Translations under genes and position numbers: made by a program
Source: Candidatus Omnitrophota bacterium
Lineage (GTDB): Bacteria > Omnitrophota > Gorgyraeia > Zapsychrales > Fredricksoniimonadaceae
Assembly: GCA_016201795.1 (NCBI GenBank)
Contig: JACQCF010000014.1
Span: 1 to 49,647 of the forward strand
Direction: 5' to 3'
Length of the DNA stretch: 49,647 nt
Notes under the pieces: model-generated
Databases searched by the model: none
What the model was told of the DNA's origin: nothing
The model's input: the letters and a program-made list of their open reading frames with translations, nothing else
Shown: piece by piece, positions 1-7,919 of the stretch
Layout of the letters: the number at the start of each line of letters is the position of its first letter
Position numbering within the stretch: position 1 is the stretch's first letter

Positions 1-1
1 G

Positions 2-3000
2 ATAGGTAAGAAGTTCTGGAAGAGAGTCTATGAAGAGGCAGCCAAAAAGTACGGTACAACCAATATACCAGTCAATACATTTAACAAGGTTTGGATTGTC
101 CCTGAGAAAGCTGTGGTCTATGAGAATGCTAAGGCTGGTACGGCTTATGTGGTGGAATCTAAACTTAAAGTGATGCTTGAGCAAGACTACTTGGCACTAC
201 AAAAGAATGTGTCATCGCGAGGCAGCGAAGCTGCCGTGGCGATCTCTAAAAGAACAACAAATTCTAATGAGATTGCTTCGTCGCCTACGGCTCCTCGCAA
301 TGACACAAGCGCCCTTGGCTCCCAGATCGTCCGCGAGATAGTAATCCCAGAGCTCACCAAAGAAGTCAACGAAAATAAGAACTTCGCCCAACTACGGCAA
401 GTCTACAACTCTCTAATCCTAGCGACTTGGTACAAGAAGAAGATCAAGGATTCTATCCTGGCACAAGTGTATGCGGATAAGAATAAAGTAGCAGGAGTAG
501 GTTATGAAAGTAGTGTCATTGCGAGGAGTGACGTGACGAAGCAATCTAATGACACCGAGATCATTTACCAACGCTACCTTGCCGCCTTCAAGAAAGGTGT
601 TTATAACTACATCAAAGAAGAACAAGACCCCATCACCAATCAGTCCATACCAAGAAAATATTTTTCGGGGGGATTTGGGTTTACTGGGATGGACGGAGCG
701 ATGGTGACAACAACAATTGCCCCTGCTCAATTAACCCATGGTGATTTAGCTATGGTGTCTAGCAGACTAGATAATGCCATGCCCGTCGGTCAGCTGTCCG
801 CCAAAGCAAGGGACAGTGCCCCGTTAGCTCTGATTGGTTTTCGTAATTTGGTGACCGGTGCGGATCCAGGCATTGTAGATATTCACATCAGTAATTTTTT
901 GCGTTCAACAAGATTGGATCCCGTAAAGATTAATGGAAATATTTTAGTGCTTGGATTTGGAAGCAATGCTGTTGAGTTATTGAAAATTGCAAAATTATTT
1001 CCAAAGGCCAGCATCATTGGCACGGATTTGGTTGAAGATAATGTTATTAAAGCGCAACAGGCGGTTGAAATGGATCCTCAACTTGCCCAACGTATTCAAG
1101 TCCTACGTGTTAACAAATTTAATTTGAGCTCTCTGTTAGAAGAACGGAAAGCACAGATCATTTATGCTGCTCAGATTTTTAATCTTTATGAAGGGCTTCC
1201 TGAATTAAAATTCCTGCTTGATCAGATGGATGATGTCATGGCTCCGGGGGGTTACTTATATGCTTATGACATACATGATATGAACGAAATGCAAGAGTAT
1301 TTTGTCAAGCATGCGCAGTATCAGCCAGTTATTTCTGACGGTAATTATCTTGAACCGTACGCCAGGATATATAAAAAGGTGGAATTATCCAGCCCAAACC
1401 CCGCCATGTCCGTTGATGGAGCGATGATCATTCATTTGCAGCCTTTGACGGGCAAAACAGTCCTTTCTTACGGGGCTGCTCAAAAAATAGAGTTTCAACG
1501 TCAGGTGGGGGATCGTCTCATACGGCAGGAGGTCACAGTTAATCCTGATGAAAAACTTCAGTATGCCTTTGAGATTCATACACAGGATGGCCAAGGGATA
1601 GGGGCATTATACGCAACCGTGAACACCTCAAAGAAAGAAATTTTTGTCAAACGAATACAAGTTGATGAAAATTATAAGAACAGAGGGTATGCCACGTCAG
1701 CATTGAGTTTGTTGAAGGAACAAATTTTTAAAGATGGTTATGGAGATTATCAAATTAAAGCTGAGTTTAGCCAGGTCAGCTCTTTCGCTGATTACAGTCG
1801 CAGAGCTTTTGAGAAGGTTTTTATAAAGATTAGTGAAGTAGATACAAAAAGAGGTTTTGATGAAGTCACTTTTTCTTTGTCGCCTGTATCCAACCCCGCC
1901 ATGTCCCATCAGACGGCCAGCAGGGCTCCGGATTTTAATATCCAGCAGTTGCGGAGCGATGGTGCCACTGTTTATTCTGTGAATGATCGGGATTTACTAT
2001 TTACTTTACGGGAAGGAGAGAAAGAGCTGAGTACGAAATCTTATTTTGTGGTTGATGCGTATGATTTAAGCAGTCCCAATAAGGATAAAATAGGCTATGT
2101 GACATTTTCCGTGTCCGCGGATCATCAAGGGGCTTCCCTAACCATTGTTCAAGCACCCGATTGGCTTCTGCCATCTTCCGAGGCCCAGACCATTCAATAT
2201 AGCCAGCGCTATCAATTAAAACCTGATCAGATGAATTCTTTTGAAGGAACATATGGATTATGGGTGCGGGGGGAGTATCGCAAAAATCAAAGCATGGGAA
2301 TAAACGGCGTGGGGACATTATTGATGTCGGCGGCCATTCGGCTGGCTCAAGAGGGCGGCGTGCAGAGGTTTTACATTGATGCGACCAGCGACCCCATAGC
2401 ACAAAGTTTTTATAGAAATTTTGGGGCCAGGGACAACGTCTCCAGAAAAGAAGGAGAACCTAATTTGGTCATTGATTTAAAAACCGCAGACAGCGCCCAA
2501 TCATTGTCTGAGCCAGAGGATCGGGCGATGAAGGCAAAAAACTTTATGGATATCGGCCAAAAAGCAATAATTTTGGAAAAATTAGAATTCAGCGAGAATA
2601 ACATCTATGCCGATTTGTTGTTCCGTAAGGCTGAGCAATGGGAAGAGAAGAAAATCGATTTTTACAATGTTGAGCCGGACAGAGTCCATAGCGGAGTAGC
2701 AGAATTTGTCAGTTTTTATGGCACGGATGAGTTGACATCTGTTTCTTATAATCCGCAGAGCATTCTTTACGGTTACTATGTGGGAGATGCCCAAACAGGT
2801 GTGAGTGTCGGCGAGATTTATTTTTCAGTCAATAATGCAGAGAAACGGATAAATTTAGATTTTATCCGAGTGGACCCTGAAGACCAGGGATACGGTACCT
2901 TGGCCTTGGCGATAATGAAGGCCTTTGCGATCGCCAAAGGCTATGAAGATTATAAGGTGGTTGCTGAATTTAATACAACAGACCCAAAAGCTGAATATAG

Positions 3001-4339
3001 CCGGAAAGCTTTTGTAAAAGTATTTAAAGAAGAAAGCGGAAGAGATTCCCGTCCAGGATTTGAAGAAGTTACCGGCAGCATTCCGATTGATCAGCAAACT
3101 TTAAATTTTATTCAAAACTCGCATGATAAGGCCATGCTTTCCGACGATTCCGCCCAGTCTCCCGCCATGTCCGCCGATCATCCAGGGCCAGAGGATCGGG
3201 CGATGAAAGCCAAGGAAGAAGAAAGAACAGTCGAATTCCAAGGAGAGAGAAGTATTATTGTGGCGAGTAAAGATATTCGTGTTGGAGGAATGGAAAAACG
3301 CGATTGGGATTCAAAGCTTAAAACTTATCTGGTTAAAACTATTCAAGCGATGTTGGATAACCCTGCATGGAAGGATATTCCTGTAGAAGAAATCGCTTCA
3401 GCATTGTATCAAGCAGCTTATGCCCTCGAAGCGAGAAATCCAGATACCTCAGGCAGCTTTCATAAGATGGTTGATGAATGTGCTAAAATCCTACCACCGC
3501 AAGAAGCCGCGGTTATTTTGTGGTCCGAAGCAGTGGAAGGGATGCCGGCTTGGGGAATGCGCCGTTCACTATTAACACCAGAGCAAGAGCAGTTTGTAAA
3601 AATTTTTAGAAAAGATCCTGCCAAAGTCCTTTTGATAATCGGAGCAAAGGGACAAAATTATCCTAATATTATAAAGTATCCAACCAGTCATAATTTCCAG
3701 TTAGGATTCCCAACGAACAATGGCGAACTTTTTACAGTCGATTTTCCCTTTAGTGCTAATCGGTCTATGGATGAGCGTCGTCGTTTGGTGCGGTTTATCG
3801 GAATATTAACTTCCTGGTACATCCTTGCCCGTGATAAGGAAGCAAAGGGCCGGCAAATTTATGAGGGGCTTGTTACTTTTATGAAGAAGCGCGCTGCAAC
3901 GGCGGAAACCGATATCCTTGATAAACTTCATCCCCAAGAAGATGTCCCGCAGCAAACGGGGGTTGAAACAGAATTACTCGAAGGGCTTCATATCGATGGA
4001 TTTTGGCAGGACGATAATAGTGCGCTCGGAAAATTATTATTTAACGGTAATGGCAATCAACCCTCCAACCCGGCGATGAAGGCGGGGGAATCGAAGACAG
4101 GCGGTATCGACTTAACCCCTGCCAACATGAATTTGCAAACTCAAAATCCCAACGGGGAAATCAAACCCGCCTATGGCGGGTTCAAATTTAACCTCGACCC
4201 GGTCACACTCCAACAGCTCAAGAACGCTCCGGGGTTTACTCCAGTCATTATCAACATCCAGCCGATGAATGATTTAAGATTATTTTTAGGCATCAAGGAA
4301 GACGAAAAACACCCATCTCTGGCCGTGGCCTCCGGTTAG
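2..4339 (+). CDS. Giant modular Omnitrophota-type protein (methyltransferase-like + three GNAT-like domains), 5' truncated
   Basis: The frame is open to the left edge (1445 residues visible), so the true start lies outside; a GTG at 113 is only an internal candidate. Visible order: an N-terminal block with VNTFNKVWIVPEKAVVYEN; a class I SAM-methyltransferase-like fold with motif I ILVLGFGSN near 939-969; a GNAT-like domain with VDENYKNRGYATSALSLL near 1660-1715; a second with MGINGVGTLLMSAA near 2293-2335; a third with RVDPEDQGYGTLALAI near 2866-2915; an unrecognised block at about 3220-3960; and a C-terminal block GGIDLTPANMNLQTQN ending in a stretch with INIQPMNDLRLFLGI. Linkers carry NPAMS, DGAM and DRAMK motifs. 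Two palindromic elements (209-306, 513-555) and a mini-hairpin (4164-4182) are read through in frame. The end blocks match my memory of Omnitrophota giant proteins. No function is assigned; substrates are unknown. Confidence 0.85.
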   Translation: MGKKFWKRVYEEAAKKYGTTNIPVNTFNKVWIVPEKAVVYENAKAGTAYVVESKLKVMLEQDYLALQKNVSSRGSEAAVAISKRTTNSNEIASSPTAPRNDTSALGSQIVREIVIPELTKEVNENKNFAQLRQVYNSLILATWYKKKIKDSILAQVYADKNKVAGVGYESSVIARSDVTKQSNDTEIIYQRYLAAFKKGVYNYIKEEQDPITNQSIPRKYFSGGFGFTGMDGAMVTTTIAPAQLTHGDLAMVSSRLDNAMPVGQLSAKARDSAPLALIGFRNLVTGADPGIVDIHISNFLRSTRLDPVKINGNILVLGFGSNAVELLKIAKLFPKASIIGTDLVEDNVIKAQQAVEMDPQLAQRIQVLRVNKFNLSSLLEERKAQIIYAAQIFNLYEGLPELKFLLDQMDDVMAPGGYLYAYDIHDMNEMQEYFVKHAQYQPVISDGNYLEPYARIYKKVELSSPNPAMSVDGAMIIHLQPLTGKTVLSYGAAQKIEFQRQVGDRLIRQEVTVNPDEKLQYAFEIHTQDGQGIGALYATVNTSKKEIFVKRIQVDENYKNRGYATSALSLLKEQIFKDGYGDYQIKAEFSQVSSFADYSRRAFEKVFIKISEVDTKRGFDEVTFSLSPVSNPAMSHQTASRAPDFNIQQLRSDGATVYSVNDRDLLFTLREGEKELSTKSYFVVDAYDLSSPNKDKIGYVTFSVSADHQGASLTIVQAPDWLLPSSEAQTIQYSQRYQLKPDQMNSFEGTYGLWVRGEYRKNQSMGINGVGTLLMSAAIRLAQEGGVQRFYIDATSDPIAQSFYRNFGARDNVSRKEGEPNLVIDLKTADSAQSLSEPEDRAMKAKNFMDIGQKAIILEKLEFSENNIYADLLFRKAEQWEEKKIDFYNVEPDRVHSGVAEFVSFYGTDELTSVSYNPQSILYGYYVGDAQTGVSVGEIYFSVNNAEKRINLDFIRVDPEDQGYGTLALAIMKAFAIAKGYEDYKVVAEFNTTDPKAEYSRKAFVKVFKEESGRDSRPGFEEVTGSIPIDQQTLNFIQNSHDKAMLSDDSAQSPAMSADHPGPEDRAMKAKEEERTVEFQGERSIIVASKDIRVGGMEKRDWDSKLKTYLVKTIQAMLDNPAWKDIPVEEIASALYQAAYALEARNPDTSGSFHKMVDECAKILPPQEAAVILWSEAVEGMPAWGMRRSLLTPEQEQFVKIFRKDPAKVLLIIGAKGQNYPNIIKYPTSHNFQLGFPTNNGELFTVDFPFSANRSMDERRRLVRFIGILTSWYILARDKEAKGRQIYEGLVTFMKKRAATAETDILDKLHPQEDVPQQTGVETELLEGLHIDGFWQDDNSALGKLLFNGNGNQPSNPAMKAGESKTGGIDLTPANMNLQTQNPNGEIKPAYGGFKFNLDPVTLQQLKNAPGFTPVIINIQPMNDLRLFLGIKEDEKHPSLAVASG
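209..306. repeat. Palindromic element, in frame inside the giant protein
   Basis: The left arm GTGTCATCGCGAG (209-221) is answered by CTCGCAATGACAC ending at 306, and the inner part contains GAGATTGCTTCGTCG. The element encodes a stretch ending in NEIASSPTAPRNDT and lies between the conserved-looking blocks DYLALQKN and LGSQIVREIVIPEL. Further copies are at 513-555, 7837-7906, 34012-34050 and 37577-37664. The left arm has diverged slightly from the other copies (TCATCG for TCATTG). Confidence 0.88.
513..555. repeat. Short palindromic element, in frame inside the giant protein
   Basis: GTGTCATTGCGAGG (513-526) is followed by GACGTGACGAAGCAATCT and closed by AATGACAC (548-555), giving a 43-base version with the second half mostly deleted. 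It is translated as SVIARSDVTKQSNDT, nearly the same peptide as the left half of the copy in the E2 gene (SVIARNEETKQSN). Confidence 0.88.
4164..4182. repeat. 19-base mini-hairpin AACCCGCC-TAT-GGCGGGTT in frame
   Basis: A perfect 8-base inverted repeat with a three-base loop encodes PAYGG within GEIKPAYGGFKF in the C-terminal block. The flanks read TCAAA on both sides (4161-4165 and 4182-4186), suggesting a short duplication around a small insertion. The related hairpin in pyrE (33125-33143) has the same CCCGCC/GGCGGG core. Confidence 0.75.
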
Positions 4340-4390
4340 GATTATCATTGCGGCCGTTGCGAGGACTTAGGCCATATGTTATGATTAACC

Positions 4391-4891
4391 ATGAAAATTT
4401 TTTACGGGGAAGTCTTTAAGGCGTTAAATAAAGCTAAAGTTAAATATGTCGTAGCGGGAGGCGTGGCAGTTATTCTCTATGGTTATCTGCGCAACACAGC
4501 CGATTTAGACCTGATTGTTCTTTTAGAAAAAAAGAATTTAGAAAAGTTTTATAAAGCATTACAAACAATTGGTTATTTGCCCAAAGTTCCGGTTACTGTA
4601 GATCAATTCAGTGATACCAGACAGCGAGAGCAATGGAAAAAAGAAAAAGGGATGATTGTCTTTTCGTTTGTTGACCGCCAACCGCCATTTCAGATGGTCG
4701 ATATGTTTGTTAATGAGCCCATTGCATTTAAAGAGCTTTATAAAAGAAAGAAAGATGTTCGGGTGAAAGGTGTTAAAATCCCGTTAATTAATATCAATCA
4801 TTTACTTAAACTTAAAAAAATAGCCGCCCGGGACAAAGATTTAAATGACATCGTACAATTAGAGGAAATCAAACGTATTGAGAACATATGA
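4391..4891 (+). CDS. Nucleotidyltransferase (AbiEii / DUF6036-like), 166 aa
   Basis: The N-terminus VVAGGVAVILYGYLRNTADLDLI has the minimal nucleotidyltransferase signature: a GG motif, a conserved Arg, then D-L-D as likely metal ligands (residues about 20-42). A later VDMFVNEP could supply the third acidic residue. Length suits small AbiEii-like or DUF6036-like nucleotidyltransferases found in toxin-antitoxin and defence settings. The stop overlaps the start of a 56-codon gene by the ATGA arrangement, so the two are translationally coupled. Substrate is unknown: tRNA or protein targets are known in the family, but nothing here decides it. It is AT-richer than lysS downstream, consistent with an accessory origin. 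Confidence 0.75.
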   Translation: MKIFYGEVFKALNKAKVKYVVAGGVAVILYGYLRNTADLDLIVLLEKKNLEKFYKALQTIGYLPKVPVTVDQFSDTRQREQWKKEKGMIVFSFVDRQPPFQMVDMFVNEPIAFKELYKRKKDVRVKGVKIPLININHLLKLKKIAARDKDLNDIVQLEEIKRIENI

Positions 4892-5058
4892 AATCAATAT
4901 ATCCTTTAAAGAAAAAAAGATTTGAAGTTTATGAACACCTCGAGCATTACGTTAAAAAAACTACCTATGCCCATCGGCTCCAGTGGCTTCAAGACATCAA
5001 TGAATTTATATGGCTTTCAAAGAAAAAGAAAATCATTCCCCCTCGTTCCACGAAGTGA
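4888..5058 (+). CDS. Small basic partner of the nucleotidyltransferase, 56 aa
   Basis: The ATG at 4888 overlaps the upstream stop (ATGA), and the frame runs MKSIYPLKKKRFEVYEHLEH to a TGA at 5056-5058. It contains VKKTTYAHRLQWLQDINEFI, a pattern I associate with short proteins encoded next to such nucleotidyltransferases. The rest is Lys-rich, with no signal peptide. Overlap and shared strand suggest a two-gene module; which product would be toxin or antitoxin cannot be told. The C-terminus IIPPRSTK could have been altered by the adjacent junction. Confidence 0.6.
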   Translation: MKSIYPLKKKRFEVYEHLEHYVKKTTYAHRLQWLQDINEFIWLSKKKKIIPPRSTK

Positions 5059-5073
5059 CCTGCTACTCTTAGG

Positions 5074-5102
5074 TTGACACCCCGTCGGCAATTCTATATA
5101 AT
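5074..5102 (+). promoter_or_regulatory. Sigma70-type promoter upstream of lysS
   Basis: TTGACA (5074-5079) and TATAAT (5097-5102) are both consensus and separated by exactly 17 bases, 42 bases before the lysS ATG. It is probably the main promoter for the long plus-strand run. Confidence 0.85.
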
Positions 5103-5144
5103 GCCTTCCTGTTTATTTACTTTAAATAACAATATGGAGCCTTC

Positions 5145-6590
5145 ATGGAAACAGATGATATTCGCAGTATTAAGCTTAAGAAATTAGAAACTTTGCGCCA
5201 AAAAGGCGTTAACTCTTACGGACAGAGATATTTGCGTTCGCACTCCATCGCTGAGGTGCTTAAAGATTTTCAAGAAGCCCAGAAGGTGGTAGTGGCTGGC
5301 CGTATTATGGCCAGGCGTTCTCAGGGTAAAGTGACCTTTATGGATTTGATGGACCAGACGGGGCGCATACAACTTTTTGTGAAATTAGATTTATTAGGCC
5401 AAGAGGCCTATGACATGCTGGATTGTTTAGATATCGGCGACATTATTGGCATTGAAGGTGAGACCTTTAAGACCAAAACCGGCCAGGACAGCATCCGGGT
5501 TTTAAAGTACGAGGTACTTTCCAAATCCCTGCAAACTCTGCCGGAGAAATGGCACGGGCTTAAAGACGTGGATATCCGCTACCGCCAGCGTTATGTGGAT
5601 TTGATTGCTAATCCTGCGGTGCGCCAGGTGTTTATCCAAAGAAGCCGTATCGTGTCCTTTATCCGTGGGTTTCTGGACAAACAAGGTTTTCTCGAGGTGG
5701 AAACTCCTATGCTGCAGCCCATGGCCGGAGGCGCGCGCGGTCGTCCGTTTAAGTCCAAACATAATGCTTTGGACATGGAAGTTTTTTTGCGCATTGCGCC
5801 GGAGCTGTATTTGAAGCGTTTACTTGTCGGTGGTTTGGAAAAAATTTATGAGATCAACCGCAATTTCCGCAATGAAGGGATTTCCACCCGGCATAATCCG
5901 GAATTTACCATGCTGGAGGTGTATCAGGCCTATGGCAATTTTGAGGACATGATGACATTGACCGAAGATATGGTGGCTGCTTTGGTCAAAGAAATTTACG
6001 GCTCGTATAAGCTCATGTATCAGGGGCAGGAAATCGATTTTACACCGCCGTGGCCGCGCCGCTCTTTTGCCAAGGTGGTCAAAGAACATTTTGATATCAA
6101 TGCCGAGGATAGCGCCAAGGTTATGCTTGAGAAAGTTAAAGCCAAGCGCCCTGGACAGGTCAAGGTGGATAAACTGACACGCTCGGCAGTCATGAAAATT
6201 GTCGAGGAGATCTTGGATCAGAAACAGAGCGCCAATCCGGTGTTTATGGTGGATTATTTTACGTTTCTCTCGCCTTTGGCCAAGGCCAAGCCGGACAATC
6301 CGACGATTGCCCAGCGTTTTGAATTTTTTGCCGCCGGGATAGAAGTCGGCAATGCGTATTCGGAGCTCAACGACCCTCTAGAGCAGCGTCAGCGTCTGGT
6401 GGCTGATTTGGATGATGACCTTGAAACCGGCAACCGCGCCATTGATGAGGATTTTATCACCGCGCTGGAATACGGGATGCCGCCGGCCGGCGGTTTAGGG
6501 ATTGGCATTGACCGTTTGGTCATGCTTTTGACCGATTCAGCGTCGATTCGGGATGTGATTTTGTTTCCATTACTTAAACCGCAGGAGTAA
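5145..6590 (+). CDS. lysS: Lysine--tRNA ligase, class II
   Basis: Charges tRNA-Lys with lysine in the cytoplasm. The 481 residues show an N-terminal OB-fold anticodon-binding domain (VVVAGRIMARRSQGKVTFMD, about 48-67) and the class II core: motif 1 region QGFLEVETPMLQP, motif 2 FRNEGISTRHNPEFTMLE and motif 3 GLGIGIDRLVMLLTDS near the C-terminus. Length is normal for bacterial LysRS-II. The ATG has a GGAG sequence upstream and lies 42 bases after a consensus promoter. It heads a co-directional run continuing into lolC and lolD, an order often seen in diderm bacteria. Confidence 0.97.
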   Translation: METDDIRSIKLKKLETLRQKGVNSYGQRYLRSHSIAEVLKDFQEAQKVVVAGRIMARRSQGKVTFMDLMDQTGRIQLFVKLDLLGQEAYDMLDCLDIGDIIGIEGETFKTKTGQDSIRVLKYEVLSKSLQTLPEKWHGLKDVDIRYRQRYVDLIANPAVRQVFIQRSRIVSFIRGFLDKQGFLEVETPMLQPMAGGARGRPFKSKHNALDMEVFLRIAPELYLKRLLVGGLEKIYEINRNFRNEGISTRHNPEFTMLEVYQAYGNFEDMMTLTEDMVAALVKEIYGSYKLMYQGQEIDFTPPWPRRSFAKVVKEHFDINAEDSAKVMLEKVKAKRPGQVKVDKLTRSAVMKIVEEILDQKQSANPVFMVDYFTFLSPLAKAKPDNPTIAQRFEFFAAGIEVGNAYSELNDPLEQRQRLVADLDDDLETGNRAIDEDFITALEYGMPPAGGLGIGIDRLVMLLTDSASIRDVILFPLLKPQE

Positions 6591-6599
6591 GAACTTACG

Positions 6600-6625
6600 A
6601 TTCCCTCCTACCAAGGGAGGGGAAT
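6600..6625. repeat. Small hairpin between lysS and lolC
   Basis: ATTCCCTCCT and AGGGAGGGGAAT form an imperfect stem around ACCA in the 42-base gap. There is no T-run, so it does not look like an intrinsic terminator. It may be a small dispersed repeat or an mRNA-stabilising stem. Confidence 0.55.
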
Positions 6626-6632
6626 ACACGCT

Positions 6633-7832
6633 ATGAACTTCGAACTCTGGATAGCACTACGATATTTACGGGCCAAGAAGGATAAATTCCTTTCCGTTAT
6701 TAATATGGTGGCCATTGGCGGCATTGCCATCGGGGTGACGGCCTTGATTATCGTGATCGGTGTGATGACCGGGTTCGATCATGATTTGCGGGAGAAAATT
6801 GTCGGAGCCAACGCGCACATTTTGGTGGAAAAAGAAACCGGGGTGAAACAATACCAGCAGCTTCAAGGGCAACTGCAGAAGATGCCGGGGGTTGTGGCCG
6901 CCACCGCGTATATTCATGGTAATGTGTTTTTAGAATCGAATCAGAGGGCTATGAGTCTTATTCTGCGCGGGGTTGAGCCCACGACGGAGGGTTCAGTGAC
7001 CAAGATTGACCAGTATTTAGCCCACGGCAAAATCGCGGATTTAAAATCGGATGGAGTTGTCATCGGCAGTCAGTTGGCTTCTTATTATGGTTATCGGATC
7101 GGTGATCCGTTGACGATTATTGCCCCCGCCTCCGGGGTCGCAGGGGCAGGCTGGCGATATCCATTTAAAGTCGCCGGCATCTTCAACTCGGGTATGTATG
7201 ATTATGATATGAATTTGGTACTGGTGGATTTACACAGAGCCCAGGAAATCTTTCATCTTAATCCGGATGTCGTTTCCGGTATTGGTTTGAAATTGCACGA
7301 CCCTGACAAGGCGGCCGCAGTTAAACACAACATTTACGACGCCATGGGTTTTTCTTTTATCGTGCGCACATGGATGGAGGCCAATGCTACTTTTTTTGCG
7401 GCTTTGCGTCTGGAGAAATTCGCCATGTTTGTGATTTTAACCCTTATTGTGCTGGTGGCCTCCTTTAACATCATTAGCACCTTGATTGTGACGGTCACCA
7501 GTAAAATCAAAGACATCGGTATTTTGAAATCCATCGGTGTCTCCAGGGCCGCAATCAATCGCATTTTTATGATTCAAGGCCTGGCCATCGGTGCGATCGG
7601 TACCTTTTGGGGTTTCCTCGGCGGGACGGCGATCAGTCTGCTGCTTAAAAAGTATCAATTTATCAAATTGCCGCAGGATATTTATTACATTGATCATGTG
7701 CCGGTATTGATTCAACCTTCCGACGTAGCCATGATTGTGGCGGCGGCGATGGTCATTACGTATGGAGCTGCCGTCTATCCGGCTTTGAAAGCTGCCCGTT
7801 TGGAGCCGGTGGAAGCGTTAAGGTACGAGTAA
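6633..7832 (+). CDS. lolC: Lipoprotein-releasing ABC transporter permease LolC/E family
   Basis: Inner-membrane permease that, with the LolD ATPase encoded next, extracts lipoproteins for transfer to the outer membrane. The 399 residues show one N-terminal membrane span after LWIALRYLRAKKDKFLSV (about 22-45), a large periplasmic domain, then three C-terminal spans (FtsX/MacB fold) from about residue 265. The periplasmic part has the family-typical VAGIFNSGMYDYD, and the tail VYPALKAARLEPVEALRYE is characteristic. Only one permease gene is present, so the transporter may be a homodimer (LolF-like) rather than LolC plus LolE. Confidence 0.88.
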   Translation: MNFELWIALRYLRAKKDKFLSVINMVAIGGIAIGVTALIIVIGVMTGFDHDLREKIVGANAHILVEKETGVKQYQQLQGQLQKMPGVVAATAYIHGNVFLESNQRAMSLILRGVEPTTEGSVTKIDQYLAHGKIADLKSDGVVIGSQLASYYGYRIGDPLTIIAPASGVAGAGWRYPFKVAGIFNSGMYDYDMNLVLVDLHRAQEIFHLNPDVVSGIGLKLHDPDKAAAVKHNIYDAMGFSFIVRTWMEANATFFAALRLEKFAMFVILTLIVLVASFNIISTLIVTVTSKIKDIGILKSIGVSRAAINRIFMIQGLAIGAIGTFWGFLGGTAISLLLKKYQFIKLPQDIYYIDHVPVLIQPSDVAMIVAAAMVITYGAAVYPALKAARLEPVEALRYE

Positions 7833-7836
7833 TGAC

Positions 7837-7906
7837 GTGTCATTGCGAGGAGCAAAGCGACGAAGCAATCCTTTAAAAGATTGCTTCACTTCGTTCGCAA
7901 TGACAC
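7837..7906. repeat. Palindromic element between lolC and lolD
   Basis: A complete intergenic copy: GTGTCATTGCGAGGAGC (7837-7853), AAGCGACGAAGCAATC, a short CTTTAAAA loop, then GATTGCTTC and TTCGTTCGCAATGACAC ending at 7906. It occupies nearly all of the lolC-lolD gap and lies 13 bases before the lolD ATG, where a ribosome binding site would be expected. Confidence 0.92.
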
Positions 7907-7919
7907 TGTTTTAAAAACT

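Noticed and set aside
7081-7180. Possible repeat-derived insertion in lolC (CCCCCGCCTCCGGGG)
   Set aside because: The encoded APASGVAGAGWRYPFKVAGIF fits the normal length and pattern of this loop in LolC/E proteins.
7881-7919. Longer lolD start (MLHFVRNDTVLKT)
   Set aside because: These residues are encoded by the palindromic element; the ABC fold starts at MLIEAKNIHKTYK.
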